A DNA stretch of 64,000 bases from Wolbachia endosymbiont of Ctenocephalides felis wCfeT (GCF_012277295.1 NZ_CP051156.1:1426001-1490000), one strand, 5' to 3'; positions 38,022 to 47,721 are shown, numbered from the stretch's first letter. Made by a program: numbers and translations. Notes: a model not told the origin generated them from the letters alone.

Positions 38022-38936
38022 TTAATGTTTCAGTATCTTGTGATCTACACATTCATCGTGTTCAATCTCAACTGTAGAGTGTGCGATTGCAAATTGATTG
38101 AGCAATATTTTTTTTATTTCATATAAAACATCAGTATGTTTTGCACTTTGAGTAACTTTTGCGTGCATAGTAATTATAAGATAATTATCAGATAGCGACC
38201 ATGCGTGTATGTGATGTACATCTATTACTTCAGGTAACTCTAGTGTGATTCTATCTTTTATTTTCTCAGTGCATATGCCATCTGGTGTGCCCTCAAGAAG
38301 TATGTGACAAGAATTTTTAAGAATTTTATAACCACTATTTAAGATTATTACACTGACAAACACTGATAAAATAGGGTCTATTATTTGCCATCCGGTGAAC
38401 ATAATAATTATGGAAGCAAGTATGGCAGCTATGGAACCCAAAATATCTCCAATCACATGCAATACAGCACTTTTTATGTTTATATTATTCTCGCATTTAC
38501 TGTGTAATATGAAAAAGACTATTATGTTTGAAATCAGGCCAAGTGTAGCAACAGTCATCATTATCTTCCATTCAACATTAACCGGGTAGATAAACCTTTT
38601 TACTGATTCAAACATAATAACTATTGCAATGAGGAATAAGGTTAAACCATTAACAAATGCTGAAATTATTTGCAGTCGATGATATCCATATGATCTCTGT
38701 AAATCAGATTTCTTAGCTGAAAATTTATGCGCTGCCCAGCTTAAAACTAATGCAAATAGATCAGTGAGCATATGTCCAGCATCTGAGAGCAATGCGAGTG
38801 AATTTGAAATTATTCCACCTACTATTTCCATAAACATTGTTATTGCAACTATAATTATGGAATAGATCAAACGTTTTGATTCTGCTGCTGAATGTTTTCC
38901 GTTATGCACTGCTGTCATATAAAACTTTATAAACAA
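38022..38936 (-). CDS. Cation diffusion facilitator (zinc transporter type)
   Basis: A 304-residue CDF transporter with six predicted membrane helices. The metal-site residues are visible: SDAGHMLTD on TM2 (H-x3-D pattern) and HVIGDILGS on TM5. A C-terminal cytoplasmic domain (residues 210-295) has the usual HHIHAW segment. It exports divalent cations such as zinc by proton exchange, located in the inner membrane. The C-terminus ends HDECVDHKILKH, rich in possible metal ligands. It is transcribed alone. Confidence 0.9.
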   Translation of the reverse strand: MFIKFYMTAVHNGKHSAAESKRLIYSIIIVAITMFMEIVGGIISNSLALLSDAGHMLTDLFALVLSWAAHKFSAKKSDLQRSYGYHRLQIISAFVNGLTLFLIAIVIMFESVKRFIYPVNVEWKIMMTVATLGLISNIIVFFILHSKCENNINIKSAVLHVIGDILGSIAAILASIIIMFTGWQIIDPILSVFVSVIILNSGYKILKNSCHILLEGTPDGICTEKIKDRITLELPEVIDVHHIHAWSLSDNYLIITMHAKVTQSAKHTDVLYEIKKILLNQFAIAHSTVEIEHDECVDHKILKH

Positions 38937-39030
38937 AAAGTGTAGGTAATAATATCAAAAAACTTGCCCTTTAACTGTATAAAAGTCAATAATAATTTCT
39001 TTTCCCTCATATACTTAAATTATACACTTG

Positions 39031-39735
39031 TCATTTACTTTTAAAAGCTCCTGTAGTGAACTGCTGTATGTATTTGTTTTTAGTGTTCTGTATTTCCTGA
39101 ACAGTTCCATAAAAGATAATCTCTCCTTCATATAGCACTGCTATTTTATCTGCTATTTTAAACGCACTATGAATGTCATGTGTTATTGTGATAATGGTAT
39201 GCTTGGATAATTTTATTATGATATCATTTACAATATCTGACATAATTGGATCTAATCCTGAAGTTGGTTCGTCAAGAATTAGAATTTCTGGATTGTGTGC
39301 AATCGCTCTTGCAAGCGCTACTCTTTTTTTCATGCCTCCCGATAATTCTATTGGAAACATATCTGCTATACCTTCTTCCAACCCAACGTCTCTCAGCTTT
39401 TCAATTACTAATTGTTTTGCTTCTTTTTTGCTAATATTAAAGCGCTTTTTGTAATTAAAAGATATATTTTCCCATACTGTAACATAGTCAAATAAGGCAG
39501 AGTTTTGAAATAAAACGCCAAAATTATTTTTGTTTTTGCTGTTTATTTTTATCGAGCCAGAATCTGGTGATAACAAGCCAATAATTGTTTTTGTTAGCAC
39601 AGATTTACCACTTCCAGAACCTCCAAGTATTACCAGTGACTCTCCCCTTAATATGTCAAAACTTAGATTGTTCAATACTGTTTTATCATTAAATGATAGA
39701 TTCAAATTTGATATTGATATTATGGGATCATGCAT
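39031..39735 (-). CDS. mlaF: ABC transporter ATP-binding protein, MlaF-like
   Basis: A 234-residue ATPase with Walker A GGSGSGKS, signature LSGGMKKRVALARA and Walker B ILILDEPTSGLD. The MlaF pattern (ILRGESLVILGGSGSGKS) indicates the phospholipid-trafficking ABC group that keeps outer-membrane lipid asymmetry. Its start overlaps the end of the permease gene by eight bases. A substrate-binding MlaD gene is not in this window. Length is normal. Confidence 0.9.
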   Translation of the reverse strand: MHDPIISISNLNLSFNDKTVLNNLSFDILRGESLVILGGSGSGKSVLTKTIIGLLSPDSGSIKINSKNKNNFGVLFQNSALFDYVTVWENISFNYKKRFNISKKEAKQLVIEKLRDVGLEEGIADMFPIELSGGMKKRVALARAIAHNPEILILDEPTSGLDPIMSDIVNDIIIKLSKHTIITITHDIHSAFKIADKIAVLYEGEIIFYGTVQEIQNTKNKYIQQFTTGAFKSK

Positions 39736-40510
39736 AGATTAGAGTAATTAGGTAGTTTATTAGAATTATCAGTATGGATGATATAACAACTGTTGATGTT
39801 GTGGCTATTCCAACTCCTCGAGCACCTTCTCTGCAGTGGTAACCATAATAGCAACTTGTAATGGAAATTATAGCGCCAAAAGCAGTTGCTTTCACTAGTC
39901 CAGTAAAAAAATCGTATGTATTAAAGAATTGGGCTGTGTATTTTATATATATATTTGCATTATGGTGAAATTCAAAGACTGCTGTAACGTATCCTCCAAA
40001 CAACCCTATTAGATCTGCACATATTATAAGTATAGGGAATACTATTACTGATGCTAAGATTCTTGGTGCAATCAAATATTTAAAAGGATTAATATTTAAA
40101 GTTGTAAGAGCATCTATTTGTTCAGTAAGGCGCATTGTACCAACTTCTGCTGCAATTGATGACCCGACTTTCCCTACCATTATTAAGCTAATCAAAACTG
40201 GGCCAAGCTCTTTTATAATAGTAATTGTAACGATTTTGGGTACCACTTGTTCTGGATTGAGCAATGAACCGCTTATACTACTCTGTAAAACTATTACTGC
40301 CCCTATAAAAATTCCAGTTAATCCAACAATTGGCAGAGAAAAGAACCCTATCTCTATAATTTGTCTTGCTACATTACTGAAATAATATGGTGGAACAAAG
40401 CAGTGATATATAGATTGAATGAAGAATACGAACGCGCTACCCAGCCTCAACAAAAAATTGATGAAATATCTACCAATTATTCTAACGCTATTTATGTCAA
40501 AAAAGCTCAC
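39728..40510 (-). CDS. mlaE: ABC transporter permease, MlaE-like
   Basis: A 260-residue MlaE/YrbE permease with five to six membrane segments. The family core KELGPVLISLIMVGKVGSSIAAE at residues 103-125 and the RLTEQIDAL loop are unambiguous. It pairs with the ATPase that follows by overlap. Together they move phospholipids between membranes. First gene of the pair; upstream bases to 40,718 hold no gene. Confidence 0.9.
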   Translation of the reverse strand: MSFFDINSVRIIGRYFINFLLRLGSAFVFFIQSIYHCFVPPYYFSNVARQIIEIGFFSLPIVGLTGIFIGAVIVLQSSISGSLLNPEQVVPKIVTITIIKELGPVLISLIMVGKVGSSIAAEVGTMRLTEQIDALTTLNINPFKYLIAPRILASVIVFPILIICADLIGLFGGYVTAVFEFHHNANIYIKYTAQFFNTYDFFTGLVKATAFGAIISITSCYYGYHCREGARGVGIATTSTVVISSILIILINYLITLIYA

Positions 40511-40718
40511 TTTATTTATCTTAGCTAGAAACTAGTTTTACTTATTTTACTAAAATTTTTATTAACTACACTGTAAAGTATAATTTATATATGCTTTGAG
40601 CTCAATGTTTCTTAGTGCTTTTTGTACAAAATTCTAAAACTTAAGGTAAAGAAAGTGCTGTAAAGTAAGGAAAAAAGGCTTAAGCAAGAAAGACTAGAAA
40701 TATTTTACTTAAAAATGT

Positions 40719-41582
40719 ATGTTATTTTATTTAGAATATCTTAACTTGTTTGTTTATAACTTCTCAGTGCTACAAAAATTTTACAGCATTATTTATTGTC
40801 TTTATCGTGCTTTAATTGACACAATTGATAACGATGGAATGGAACATGCGGGATATTTATCATTTTTAATCTTGCTATCGATATTTCCATTTCTCATTGT
40901 TTTGATAGCTTTAGCGTCAACATTCGCAAGCTTCTTAGATCAATATAACATGGGTTGGTCATCTATTATTGATAGTATGCCCCACGAAATTTTAGCACCT
41001 TTAATGCCGAGAATTAAAGAGATAATCTCAGGTCCACCGCAAAATTTACTAACTTTGGCAATTGTGGGTTCTATTTGGACGGCTTCATCAGCAGTTGAAG
41101 GGTTGAGAACAATATTGAATAAAGCCTATAAAGTCCCAGTTTCACCACCATATATATTAAGAAGAGTATTAAGCATATTACAGTTTTTAGTAATTACACT
41201 TGTTGTTACCTTAACCATAGTATTTTCTACATTAATACCAATGCTAATTGATTTTTCCAATCAAGGAATGAGTTATACTAAGTACTTTTTCACGGAATTT
41301 GTGCTATTTGTTGTGGTATCATGGCTATATTTCATGCTGCCAAATGTAAAACACAGTCCATCAGATATATTTCCTGGATCTTGTGTAGCTGTTATTCTTT
41401 GGACGATTTCTGCTTCAGCCTTTAAGCAATACTTAAAAATCTCTTTTTACCAGCTAAATATGATATATGGTAGCTTAGGAGGTATAATAGCATCTTTACT
41501 ATTTTTTTATATGCTAAGTTTAATTTTTATATATGGAGCAAAATTTAATTTCCAGCTAAAATACTTTAATGAATCTCGCTAA
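40719..41582 (+). CDS. YihY/BrkB-family membrane protein
   Basis: A 287-residue protein with six predicted membrane helices and the family patterns MEHAGYLSFLILLSIFPFLI near residues 41-60, IWTASSAVEGLRTILNKAYK, and the PNVKHSPSDIFPGS loop. It was once called ribonuclease BN, but that is wrong for the family; it is a membrane protein of unknown function. It is followed by the SDR gene after 12 bases, so the two may be one operon. The start codon at 40719 (codons ML) is uncertain. Confidence 0.85.
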   Translation: MLFYLEYLNLFVYNFSVLQKFYSIIYCLYRALIDTIDNDGMEHAGYLSFLILLSIFPFLIVLIALASTFASFLDQYNMGWSSIIDSMPHEILAPLMPRIKEIISGPPQNLLTLAIVGSIWTASSAVEGLRTILNKAYKVPVSPPYILRRVLSILQFLVITLVVTLTIVFSTLIPMLIDFSNQGMSYTKYFFTEFVLFVVVSWLYFMLPNVKHSPSDIFPGSCVAVILWTISASAFKQYLKISFYQLNMIYGSLGGIIASLLFFYMLSLIFIYGAKFNFQLKYFNESR

Positions 41583-41594
41583 GGAAAAAAGAGG

Positions 41595-42332
41595 ATGGGT
41601 AAATTAGAAGGTAGAGTAGCTTTAATTACTGGAGCATCAGGTGGAATTGGCTCTGCTGTTGCAAAAAGATTTGTAAAAGAGGGAGCTAATGTAATCCTGG
41701 TTTCAAGAGCTATTGACCACCTTAATCCGCTATATGAAGAAATTGGAAAACTTAAAGAGTTTAGAGAAGGCTCTGTTAAGCTTATACAGCTTGATCTTTT
41801 GGATTTTGAGAATGTAAAATTACTACCAGGTATGATAGAAAACCTAAAACTATCAGAGTCTAGAGCTCTTGACATATTGGTTGCATGTACGGGGATGCTA
41901 GGCAAACTAACTCCAATTGGTGATTCTGCAGTTGAAGAGTTTCATAATGTAATGGATACAAATTTTAATGCCAATTGGTATTTACTGAAGAGCTTAGATC
42001 AAATATTAAAAAAATCCAATGCTGGAAGGGTAATATTTGTCACCTCTGAGGTAACTCTTTCCCCCTCTTCTTATCCATACTGGATTCCATACGCTGCAAG
42101 CAAAGCAGCACTAGAAATAATGGTTAAGATATATGCATCTGAAACAAAACATGCGAAATTATGTGTAAATGCTTTATATCCCAATGGCCCTGTTGGTAGC
42201 AGTATATATGAACAAGCATTTCCTGGAAAAGAGATATCTGAATTAACATTACCTGATGAGCTAACAGACAAGTTTGTAGAATGTGCTTCTGAAAATTACA
42301 GCGCTTCAGGGGAAGTTTTGCCGCTTAATTAG
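41595..42332 (+). CDS. Short-chain dehydrogenase/reductase
   Basis: A 245-residue classical SDR. The cofactor loop is GASGGIGS (TGxxxGxG), the central motif is DILVACTG in place of NNAG, and the catalytic Tyr-Lys pair is in the segment PYAASKAALEI, with Ser upstream in FVTSEVTLSPSS. Substrate unknown; related Wolbachia proteins are annotated as oxidoreductases. The stop codon TAG (42330-42332) is within the target duplication of IS66 copy 2. Confidence 0.85.
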   Translation: MGKLEGRVALITGASGGIGSAVAKRFVKEGANVILVSRAIDHLNPLYEEIGKLKEFREGSVKLIQLDLLDFENVKLLPGMIENLKLSESRALDILVACTGMLGKLTPIGDSAVEEFHNVMDTNFNANWYLLKSLDQILKKSNAGRVIFVTSEVTLSPSSYPYWIPYAASKAALEIMVKIYASETKHAKLCVNALYPNGPVGSSIYEQAFPGKEISELTLPDELTDKFVECASENYSASGEVLPLN

Positions 42333-42334
42333 TT

Positions 42335-43795
42335 GTATCCATTCAGCCGGGCGGTAAAATAAAGAGTAGACAAGGAATGCTAAAAAGGTAAACTAGAGTG
42401 GCTATGAGGTAATATGGTTGATCTTTTAGAATTTTGCGAAAGTTTAAGCAGACTATAGAAAAGTTAGAAACAAAAATAGAAGAGCTTAAAGCAGAAAATA
42501 AAGCGCTAAGGATCGAAAACGCTGAGTTAAAAGAAAGGCTTGGCTTAAGTTCAAAAAATTCATCTATACCAAGCTCCAAAGAATTATATAAGATGAGGGA
42601 AAATAAGCCAAAAAGTGACAGGAAAGTAGGAGCACAGGTTGGACATAAAGGCAGTTACCGCCCTAAAATGGAGGCAGATGAGATGGTAAAAATAGAACTG
42701 CCCAATACGTGTGAGTGCGGAGGAGAAATTGCGGTATCAAAAGATCCGTATACTCATCAAAAGGTCGATTTGCCGGAAATCAAGCCGTATGTAGTTGAAT
42801 ATCAACTAGAGCATGGACGTTGCAAAAGATGTGGAAAAAGAAAAAGTAGCAAGCTACAAGAAGGAGTAACTGCGGACACATTTGGTCCAAGAGTTAAGTC
42901 AGTAATTGCAGCATTAAGTGGATTTTACAAGAATTCGAAAAAAGAAGTGGCAAATATTATAAAGGACATTTTCAACCTGGATATCAGCGTCGGTAGTGTA
43001 TCAAATAGCGAGGCTAGAGTGGCAGAAAAATGCCAAGAAGCATATGAGCAAATTGAGGAAGAGGTAAGCAAGAGCAAAATTTTACATATCGATGAAACTA
43101 GCCATTACAACAAAGGTAAACAGGGCTGGTGCTGGATGTTTGCGAGCAAAATAGGAAGTGTGATCAAATTGACAGAGTCAAGAGGGATGAAAGTCCTGGA
43201 AAATAGTAAATTTGGAAAGAATAACAACCTAGTAGTGACCGACAGATATGCAGCTTACAACTACTTTTCCAGCAAGAAAAGGCAGGTCTGTTGGGCACAT
43301 TTAGCAAGAGATTTTGAAAGGTTGTCTCATAGTTGGAATAGCGAAGTGAAAGTTTTGGGGTATTATTTAAGGAATGTTGCTACTGAATTATTTGCATTGA
43401 AAAAAGCTCTGTTAAAGGATGAAATAGACACATTAAGGTTCATAAGAAGAGCAAGAAAATTACGCAAGCGAACGAGATATTACTTAAAGAATATATCAAA
43501 TTTACCCGAGGCAATTGGAGCGTCTCGAGTAGCAAAAAATATCATGAAATCGGATCTGATGATGTGGAAATTTTTGGACGATCCAGAAAATATTCCACTG
43601 ACAAACAACTATGCTGAGCGACAGATTCGGCATTACGTTGTTTACCGAAAAGTTTCATATTTTACACAATCGAAACGGGGAAATATGTTTCTTGAGAGGA
43701 TAATTTCATTGTACTTGACTTGGAGGCAAAAGAAGTTAAATCCTTTTCAAAACCTACTGGCTATTGCTTCTTAAGCCATACACCTGAATGGATAC
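42335..43795 (+). mobile_element. IS66-family element, copy 2 (intact)
   Basis: A 1,461-bp element flanked by the direct repeat TAATTAGTT (42326-42334 and 43796-43804), the only full copy here with a clear target duplication (the family makes eight bases). It landed between two convergent stop codons without altering either protein. Confidence 0.9.
42434..43774 (+). CDS. IS66-family transposase (TnpC type), copy 2
   Basis: A 446-residue transposase with a leucine-zipper-like coiled coil (residues 1-40), the linker with SSIPSSKELY, a zinc-finger-like domain with CECGG and CKRCGKR, and the DDE catalytic domain with HIDETSHY, VTDRYAAYNY and NNYAERQI. It begins with TTG at 42434, since an in-frame stop lies just upstream. 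It differs from copy 3 at two residues (Ser for Asn after LGL; Ala for Thr in VI-ALSG). Confidence 0.9.
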   Translation: MRKFKQTIEKLETKIEELKAENKALRIENAELKERLGLSSKNSSIPSSKELYKMRENKPKSDRKVGAQVGHKGSYRPKMEADEMVKIELPNTCECGGEIAVSKDPYTHQKVDLPEIKPYVVEYQLEHGRCKRCGKRKSSKLQEGVTADTFGPRVKSVIAALSGFYKNSKKEVANIIKDIFNLDISVGSVSNSEARVAEKCQEAYEQIEEEVSKSKILHIDETSHYNKGKQGWCWMFASKIGSVIKLTESRGMKVLENSKFGKNNNLVVTDRYAAYNYFSSKKRQVCWAHLARDFERLSHSWNSEVKVLGYYLRNVATELFALKKALLKDEIDTLRFIRRARKLRKRTRYYLKNISNLPEAIGASRVAKNIMKSDLMMWKFLDDPENIPLTNNYAERQIRHYVVYRKVSYFTQSKRGNMFLERIISLYLTWRQKKLNPFQNLLAIAS

Positions 43796-43798
43796 TAA

Positions 43799-46700
43799 TT
43801 AGTTAGCTTCAGTAGGACACCCAGTTGGACCCATGAGAACTACTTGCTCGCCTTCCTTTAAATACCTGCAAAGATTGGTAGAACCACCAGTTTCAAGAAT
43901 AATAGTAGAGATTATCCCTTTTTCCTTATCTACTTCAGTACCTGTTACTGCCATTCCTTCCATAGCAAATGTTATATCACTTTTGCTATTCATCTCAAAA
44001 TTTTGCAATCTAAAAAATTGCCCTGGCTTAAAATTTTTTGCTGCAAGTGGTGCTTTAATTACTATTTCTATAACTTTATTAGTTAAATATTGAACTTTTA
44101 TAACCTTTGCGGTGAATTGTTCTTTAATTTTATTAAAGAATGCCTTATTAGCCATTGCCACTGAAGTAGGAGTGTGAGTAGTGTCATCCCAGTGCTTGAC
44201 ACTGGGATCCAGAAATTTTGATTGTGCATGGCCAACAAATGTAAAAGTTGTTTTGAATGGGATGGAGCAAAGACTGGATCCCAGTGTCAAGCACTGGGAT
44301 GACACCATATTTGAGTTCACATCATGATGTTCATGCAGTTGTGTGCTTGGTACTGGCTTATTATGAAATTGCTCATTTCCATTTAAGAGCTGAGAAATAA
44401 TAGGATAGCCATTCTTGGCACTGGCCATGGCTTTTACAACACTGCCGCTATATGAGGGATGAAGATCGCCGAAAAAGCTAATTGCCTTACTGCCTTGTTT
44501 ATAAGCTAATATCCTATCTTTACTCTCCATCTTAGGGGAAAATATTGGATCTATCTCTTCTCCAAAAGAATTTAAGTGAGTGAAATACCCATTACTTAAT
44601 TTAAAATGTTCTTTATCTTCAGCTGCAACAACTGTATTTGGTTCAGTACCTGCTGCTATAAAAATAGAGCGCGCTTTTATGTATTTTACTTCAGCAGATT
44701 TTGTATCTGTCACTTTTATTGACTCAGCGTGATTATGTTTGTCTGTCATAATTTCAACTGGTTCTAAGTTTTCAATAAAATACACTCCCTCTGAAAGCGC
44801 ATTTTGCACTTCTTCACTATTTAATCGATAGCTTGGTGACTCTCTCAACTCTTTTCTATATATAACCTTTGCTCCTCCTAAGCTCTGCATGAGCTCTAAT
44901 ATTTTTGCCTTTCTGTTTTCTTGTTTTGCTAATTCTTGTTCTTTTCTAAACAATCGTGCATGTGCTATAAACTCGTTCGCAATTTCATGCTCTTCCTCTG
45001 TCCAATCCTTTTCAACGTAATCTTTGCTATATTTATCTACTAGTGCCTCATATCGATGGAGAAACTTTTCCACTTGAACTGGATAATATGCTAAAGCTTC
45101 AGTGGCAGTGTCAATTGCTGTCAGCCCCGCACCAATTACCACTATTGGCATACGAACTTGTAGATTTGCTATAGAATCAGATTTTAAAGCGCCAGTAAGT
45201 TGCAATGACATAAGAAAATCAGATGCCATACGCACTCCACGAGCTAGCATATTTTTTATTTTTATCATTCGTGGTTTGCCAGAGCCAAGTGCCAGAGCTA
45301 TATGATCGAACCCTAAGTTAAATGCATCATCAACGGTAATCGTACCACCAAAACGAATGCCTCCGTAAATTGCAAAATTTTTGCGCCTTTCAAGTAACAA
45401 TCTAATAATCTTCAAATAATTCTTATCCCACCTGGAAGTGATGCCATACTCTTCTACTCCGCCAAATCCACTAGCTATGCGCTCACTTAATTTTTCATAT
45501 TTAAAATTTTTAATTAGCTGAAAATTATCATGCAAAGGCTCAATTTTTAACCCATCTATAGCAACAACATTATGTCCATCGTTTAGCAAGTGATGAGCTA
45601 AATTAAAGCCCGCCGGACCAAGGCCTACAACTAGCACATTTTTTCCAGTGCTTTCTTTGGGCAATGGACGTTGAAAATTTAAAGGATTCCAACGACTGAG
45701 CAAAGAATATATTTCAAATCCATACGGTAAATTGAGCACATCATCTAAAATTCTCGTCTCAATCATTGGTACGTTTACAGGTTCTTGTTTCTGATATATG
45801 CACGAATTCATGCAGTCATTACATATTCTATTTCCAGTTGCAGCACACAATGAATTATCTATCATCACAATTGCCAAGCTTGCTATGCTATATCCTTCGC
45901 TTTTCACTAGATTCATTTCAGATATTTTTTGTTCTAGTGGGCAGCCATGCAGCTTTACTTTGAGTGGAGATTTTTTGAAAGTACTGTTATCACTCGTTAG
46001 TCCCTTTGAGCAGCTATCCTTATTCTGCTTGTGGCAGAATATGCAGTAATTAGCGTTATCTAATGCCTTATCTAAACTCGTTTTTTCATTTGTTAGGTCA
46101 AAACCGTATCGCCTTTTTGTTTCATTTGAGTATAGCACTTCAACTTCATCAACTTCTTTTTTGGATAATGACACAAGATTTTCATGGTCGATTTTTTTAT
46201 GAATATTAAAGAGTATACTCTGCCTATTTTTCACTCTCCATGCTGCGTACTGCGCTGCAAATTCTATTTCCTCTTTATAATTTTCTTGATCTCCAAACCA
46301 GCGCATCACTTGTTCAGCAAAAGCTTTCTCCGTTATCGGTCTAGTGAAAAATTGGTTTAATTTTTCAGTAATATAATCAATATCTATACTTGCCACATCA
46401 GCATATTTCTTTAATGCATAACGTTGAACAAATAACCTTTTGCATTTATATAATTCAGCAAATTCATGGTGTTTTTTCTTAAGTTCTTCTACTTCTTCTT
46501 TAATATTGAAAAGTTTTGCAATAAATTCATCAAGTAAGTATGAAAGATCTATAATTAACTGACTATTATCTGTCATCCCAGTAGCTGACACACAGTTGTA
46601 CGAACATTGTGACATTAGCTCTAAAATGGTGTCATTCCAGTGCTTGACACTGGAATCCAGTCTTTTTGCCATTCCATTCAAAACAACTTTTACGTTTGTT

Positions 46701-46957
46701 GGCCGCACCCAATCAAGATTTCTGGATCCCAGTGTCAAGCACTGGGATGACATAGGAAGAGAAGATCCCAATGTCACGCGCTGGGATGACATAGGAAAAG
46801 AACCTGCTTTTTCTCTTGCCTTAATCAACGAGTGAAATAAATTCTCATCACGCAATTTAACATAATCAAGAAAAGCTTCATCAATCTCGACTAATCCATC
46901 ACGAGTATATAAACTTTGAAAAGAAACTAATTGTTGCATTATCTTGTTTCCATACAA
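43799..46957 (-). CDS. GltD-like flavoprotein with FNR-like C-terminal domain and in-frame palindromic insertions
   Basis: A 1,052-residue oxidoreductase. The N-terminal third is a helical domain with two cysteine sets (FCHKQNKDSC; GNRICNDCMNSC) typical for 4Fe-4S binding in GltD-type proteins. The middle has two Rossmann folds (VLVVGLGPAGFNLAH; IVVIGAGLTAIDTA) for FAD and NADPH. The end is the FAD barrel of FNR-type reductases (FKPGQFFRLQNF), stopping right after GPTGCPTEAN, with no NAD half. Two stretches (about residues 55-130 and 885-940) are coded by palindromic elements. Substrate unknown; glutamate synthase activity is not implied. Confidence 0.8.
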   Translation of the reverse strand: MYGNKIMQQLVSFQSLYTRDGLVEIDEAFLDYVKLRDENLFHSLIKAREKAGSFPMSSQRVTLGSSLPMSSQCLTLGSRNLDWVRPTNVKVVLNGMAKRLDSSVKHWNDTILELMSQCSYNCVSATGMTDNSQLIIDLSYLLDEFIAKLFNIKEEVEELKKKHHEFAELYKCKRLFVQRYALKKYADVASIDIDYITEKLNQFFTRPITEKAFAEQVMRWFGDQENYKEEIEFAAQYAAWRVKNRQSILFNIHKKIDHENLVSLSKKEVDEVEVLYSNETKRRYGFDLTNEKTSLDKALDNANYCIFCHKQNKDSCSKGLTSDNSTFKKSPLKVKLHGCPLEQKISEMNLVKSEGYSIASLAIVMIDNSLCAATGNRICNDCMNSCIYQKQEPVNVPMIETRILDDVLNLPYGFEIYSLLSRWNPLNFQRPLPKESTGKNVLVVGLGPAGFNLAHHLLNDGHNVVAIDGLKIEPLHDNFQLIKNFKYEKLSERIASGFGGVEEYGITSRWDKNYLKIIRLLLERRKNFAIYGGIRFGGTITVDDAFNLGFDHIALALGSGKPRMIKIKNMLARGVRMASDFLMSLQLTGALKSDSIANLQVRMPIVVIGAGLTAIDTATEALAYYPVQVEKFLHRYEALVDKYSKDYVEKDWTEEEHEIANEFIAHARLFRKEQELAKQENRKAKILELMQSLGGAKVIYRKELRESPSYRLNSEEVQNALSEGVYFIENLEPVEIMTDKHNHAESIKVTDTKSAEVKYIKARSIFIAAGTEPNTVVAAEDKEHFKLSNGYFTHLNSFGEEIDPIFSPKMESKDRILAYKQGSKAISFFGDLHPSYSGSVVKAMASAKNGYPIISQLLNGNEQFHNKPVPSTQLHEHHDVNSNMVSSQCLTLGSSLCSIPFKTTFTFVGHAQSKFLDPSVKHWDDTTHTPTSVAMANKAFFNKIKEQFTAKVIKVQYLTNKVIEIVIKAPLAAKNFKPGQFFRLQNFEMNSKSDITFAMEGMAVTGTEVDKEKGIISTIILETGGSTNLCRYLKEGEQVVLMGPTGCPTEAN
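44183..44303 (-). repeat. 121-bp palindrome-ended element inside the GltD-like gene
   Basis: Begins GTCATCCCAGTG and ends CACTGGGATGAC; each end is a hairpin (nine-pair arms, TTGAC-type loop). The core has the motif GCCAACAAATGTAAAAGTTG. It is read in frame in the coding sequence as the segment around SSQCLTLGSSLCSIPF. The same element in opposite orientation is at 46,631. Confidence 0.8.
46631..46751 (+). repeat. 121-bp palindrome-ended element inside the GltD-like gene, second copy
   Basis: Begins GTCATTCCAGTG and ends CACTGGGATGAC, with the core inverted relative to the copy at 44,183 (AACAACTTTTACGTTTGTTG). It encodes the segment around NVKVVLNGMAKRLDS in the host gene. Two more palindromes adjoin it at 46,573 and about 46,766. 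Confidence 0.8.
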
Positions 46958-47112
46958 GAGATGGAATTAATTTATAGAAGAGATCAAATTTCTTAGTGTA
47001 AAATCTCAATCCTTAATTATAAGGATTTATTTGTTTATGCGCAACTATACATTATATTAAAATTGTAGTATTTACAGTAAAAAGCTATTTCATACTTTAA
47101 CGGAGGTAATGG

Positions 47113-47520
47113 ATGAAATTCACAGTAACTACGTCTCTAGACAGTGAAAAGATTGACTTTCTGTCTGAAAAACTTAATGAGGAATTTATTGATAAAGGTG
47201 CATGCTCTCAATTTGCCTTCTTTACTCACGATGAAAATGATCAGGTAATAGCTGGTTGTAGTGGATTAGTAATATATGGTTCAATTTATACTGACCTGCT
47301 CTGGGTACATCAAGATCACAGAAAAAAGGGGTTGGGTTATCAACTTATGGAAAAAGTTCATGAGTATGGTCGTAATATGCACTGTAAAATAGCAACTCTT
47401 GTCACTATGAGCTTTCAAGGTGCAAAAGGATTTTATGAAAATCTTGGATACGAATGCGATTTTGAGCGCTCAGGTTACGTTGATGATTCAACTTTAATGT
47501 TCTTAAAGAAAATATTGTAA
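47113..47520 (+). CDS. GNAT-family N-acetyltransferase
   Basis: A 135-residue acetyltransferase of the GNAT fold, with the acetyl-CoA-binding signature DHRKKGLGYQLMEKV at residues 75-89 and the closing segment AKGFYENLGYECDF. The start ATG at 47113 follows a strong GGAGG. Substrate unknown. It stands alone between the GltD-like gene (divergent) and a palindromic element. Confidence 0.85.
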   Translation: MKFTVTTSLDSEKIDFLSEKLNEEFIDKGACSQFAFFTHDENDQVIAGCSGLVIYGSIYTDLLWVHQDHRKKGLGYQLMEKVHEYGRNMHCKIATLVTMSFQGAKGFYENLGYECDFERSGYVDDSTLMFLKKIL

Positions 47521-47605
47521 ACGAATTAGGTGACTTTTACAATCCTATGACTTGATCCACAACTGTACGAATTTTGTGTTTTAGGCCATTTACCAACAAA
47601 AGGGT

Positions 47606-47721
47606 GTCATACCAGTGCCCAGACACTGGTATCCAGCCTTTAAATTCCATTCAAAATAACTTTTATATTCATCATTTATGCCCAATTGAAACTCCTGGAT
47701 TCTAGCGTCACGCGCTAGAAT
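47606..47721 (+). repeat. Palindrome-ended element, third copy, interrupted by IS5
   Basis: Starts GTCATACCAGTG with the hairpin ACCAGTG-CCCAGA-CACTGGT, has the core AACTTTTATATTCATC and a second hairpin ATTCTAGCG-TCACG-CGCTAGAAT. IS5 copy 2 inserted at the last base of that hairpin. It is intergenic, unlike the two in the GltD-like gene. Confidence 0.7.

Noticed and set aside
40511-40718. Possible gene or RNA between mlaE and the yihY-like gene
   Set aside because: AT-rich with no open frame, hairpin or tRNA pattern; probably only divergent promoters.
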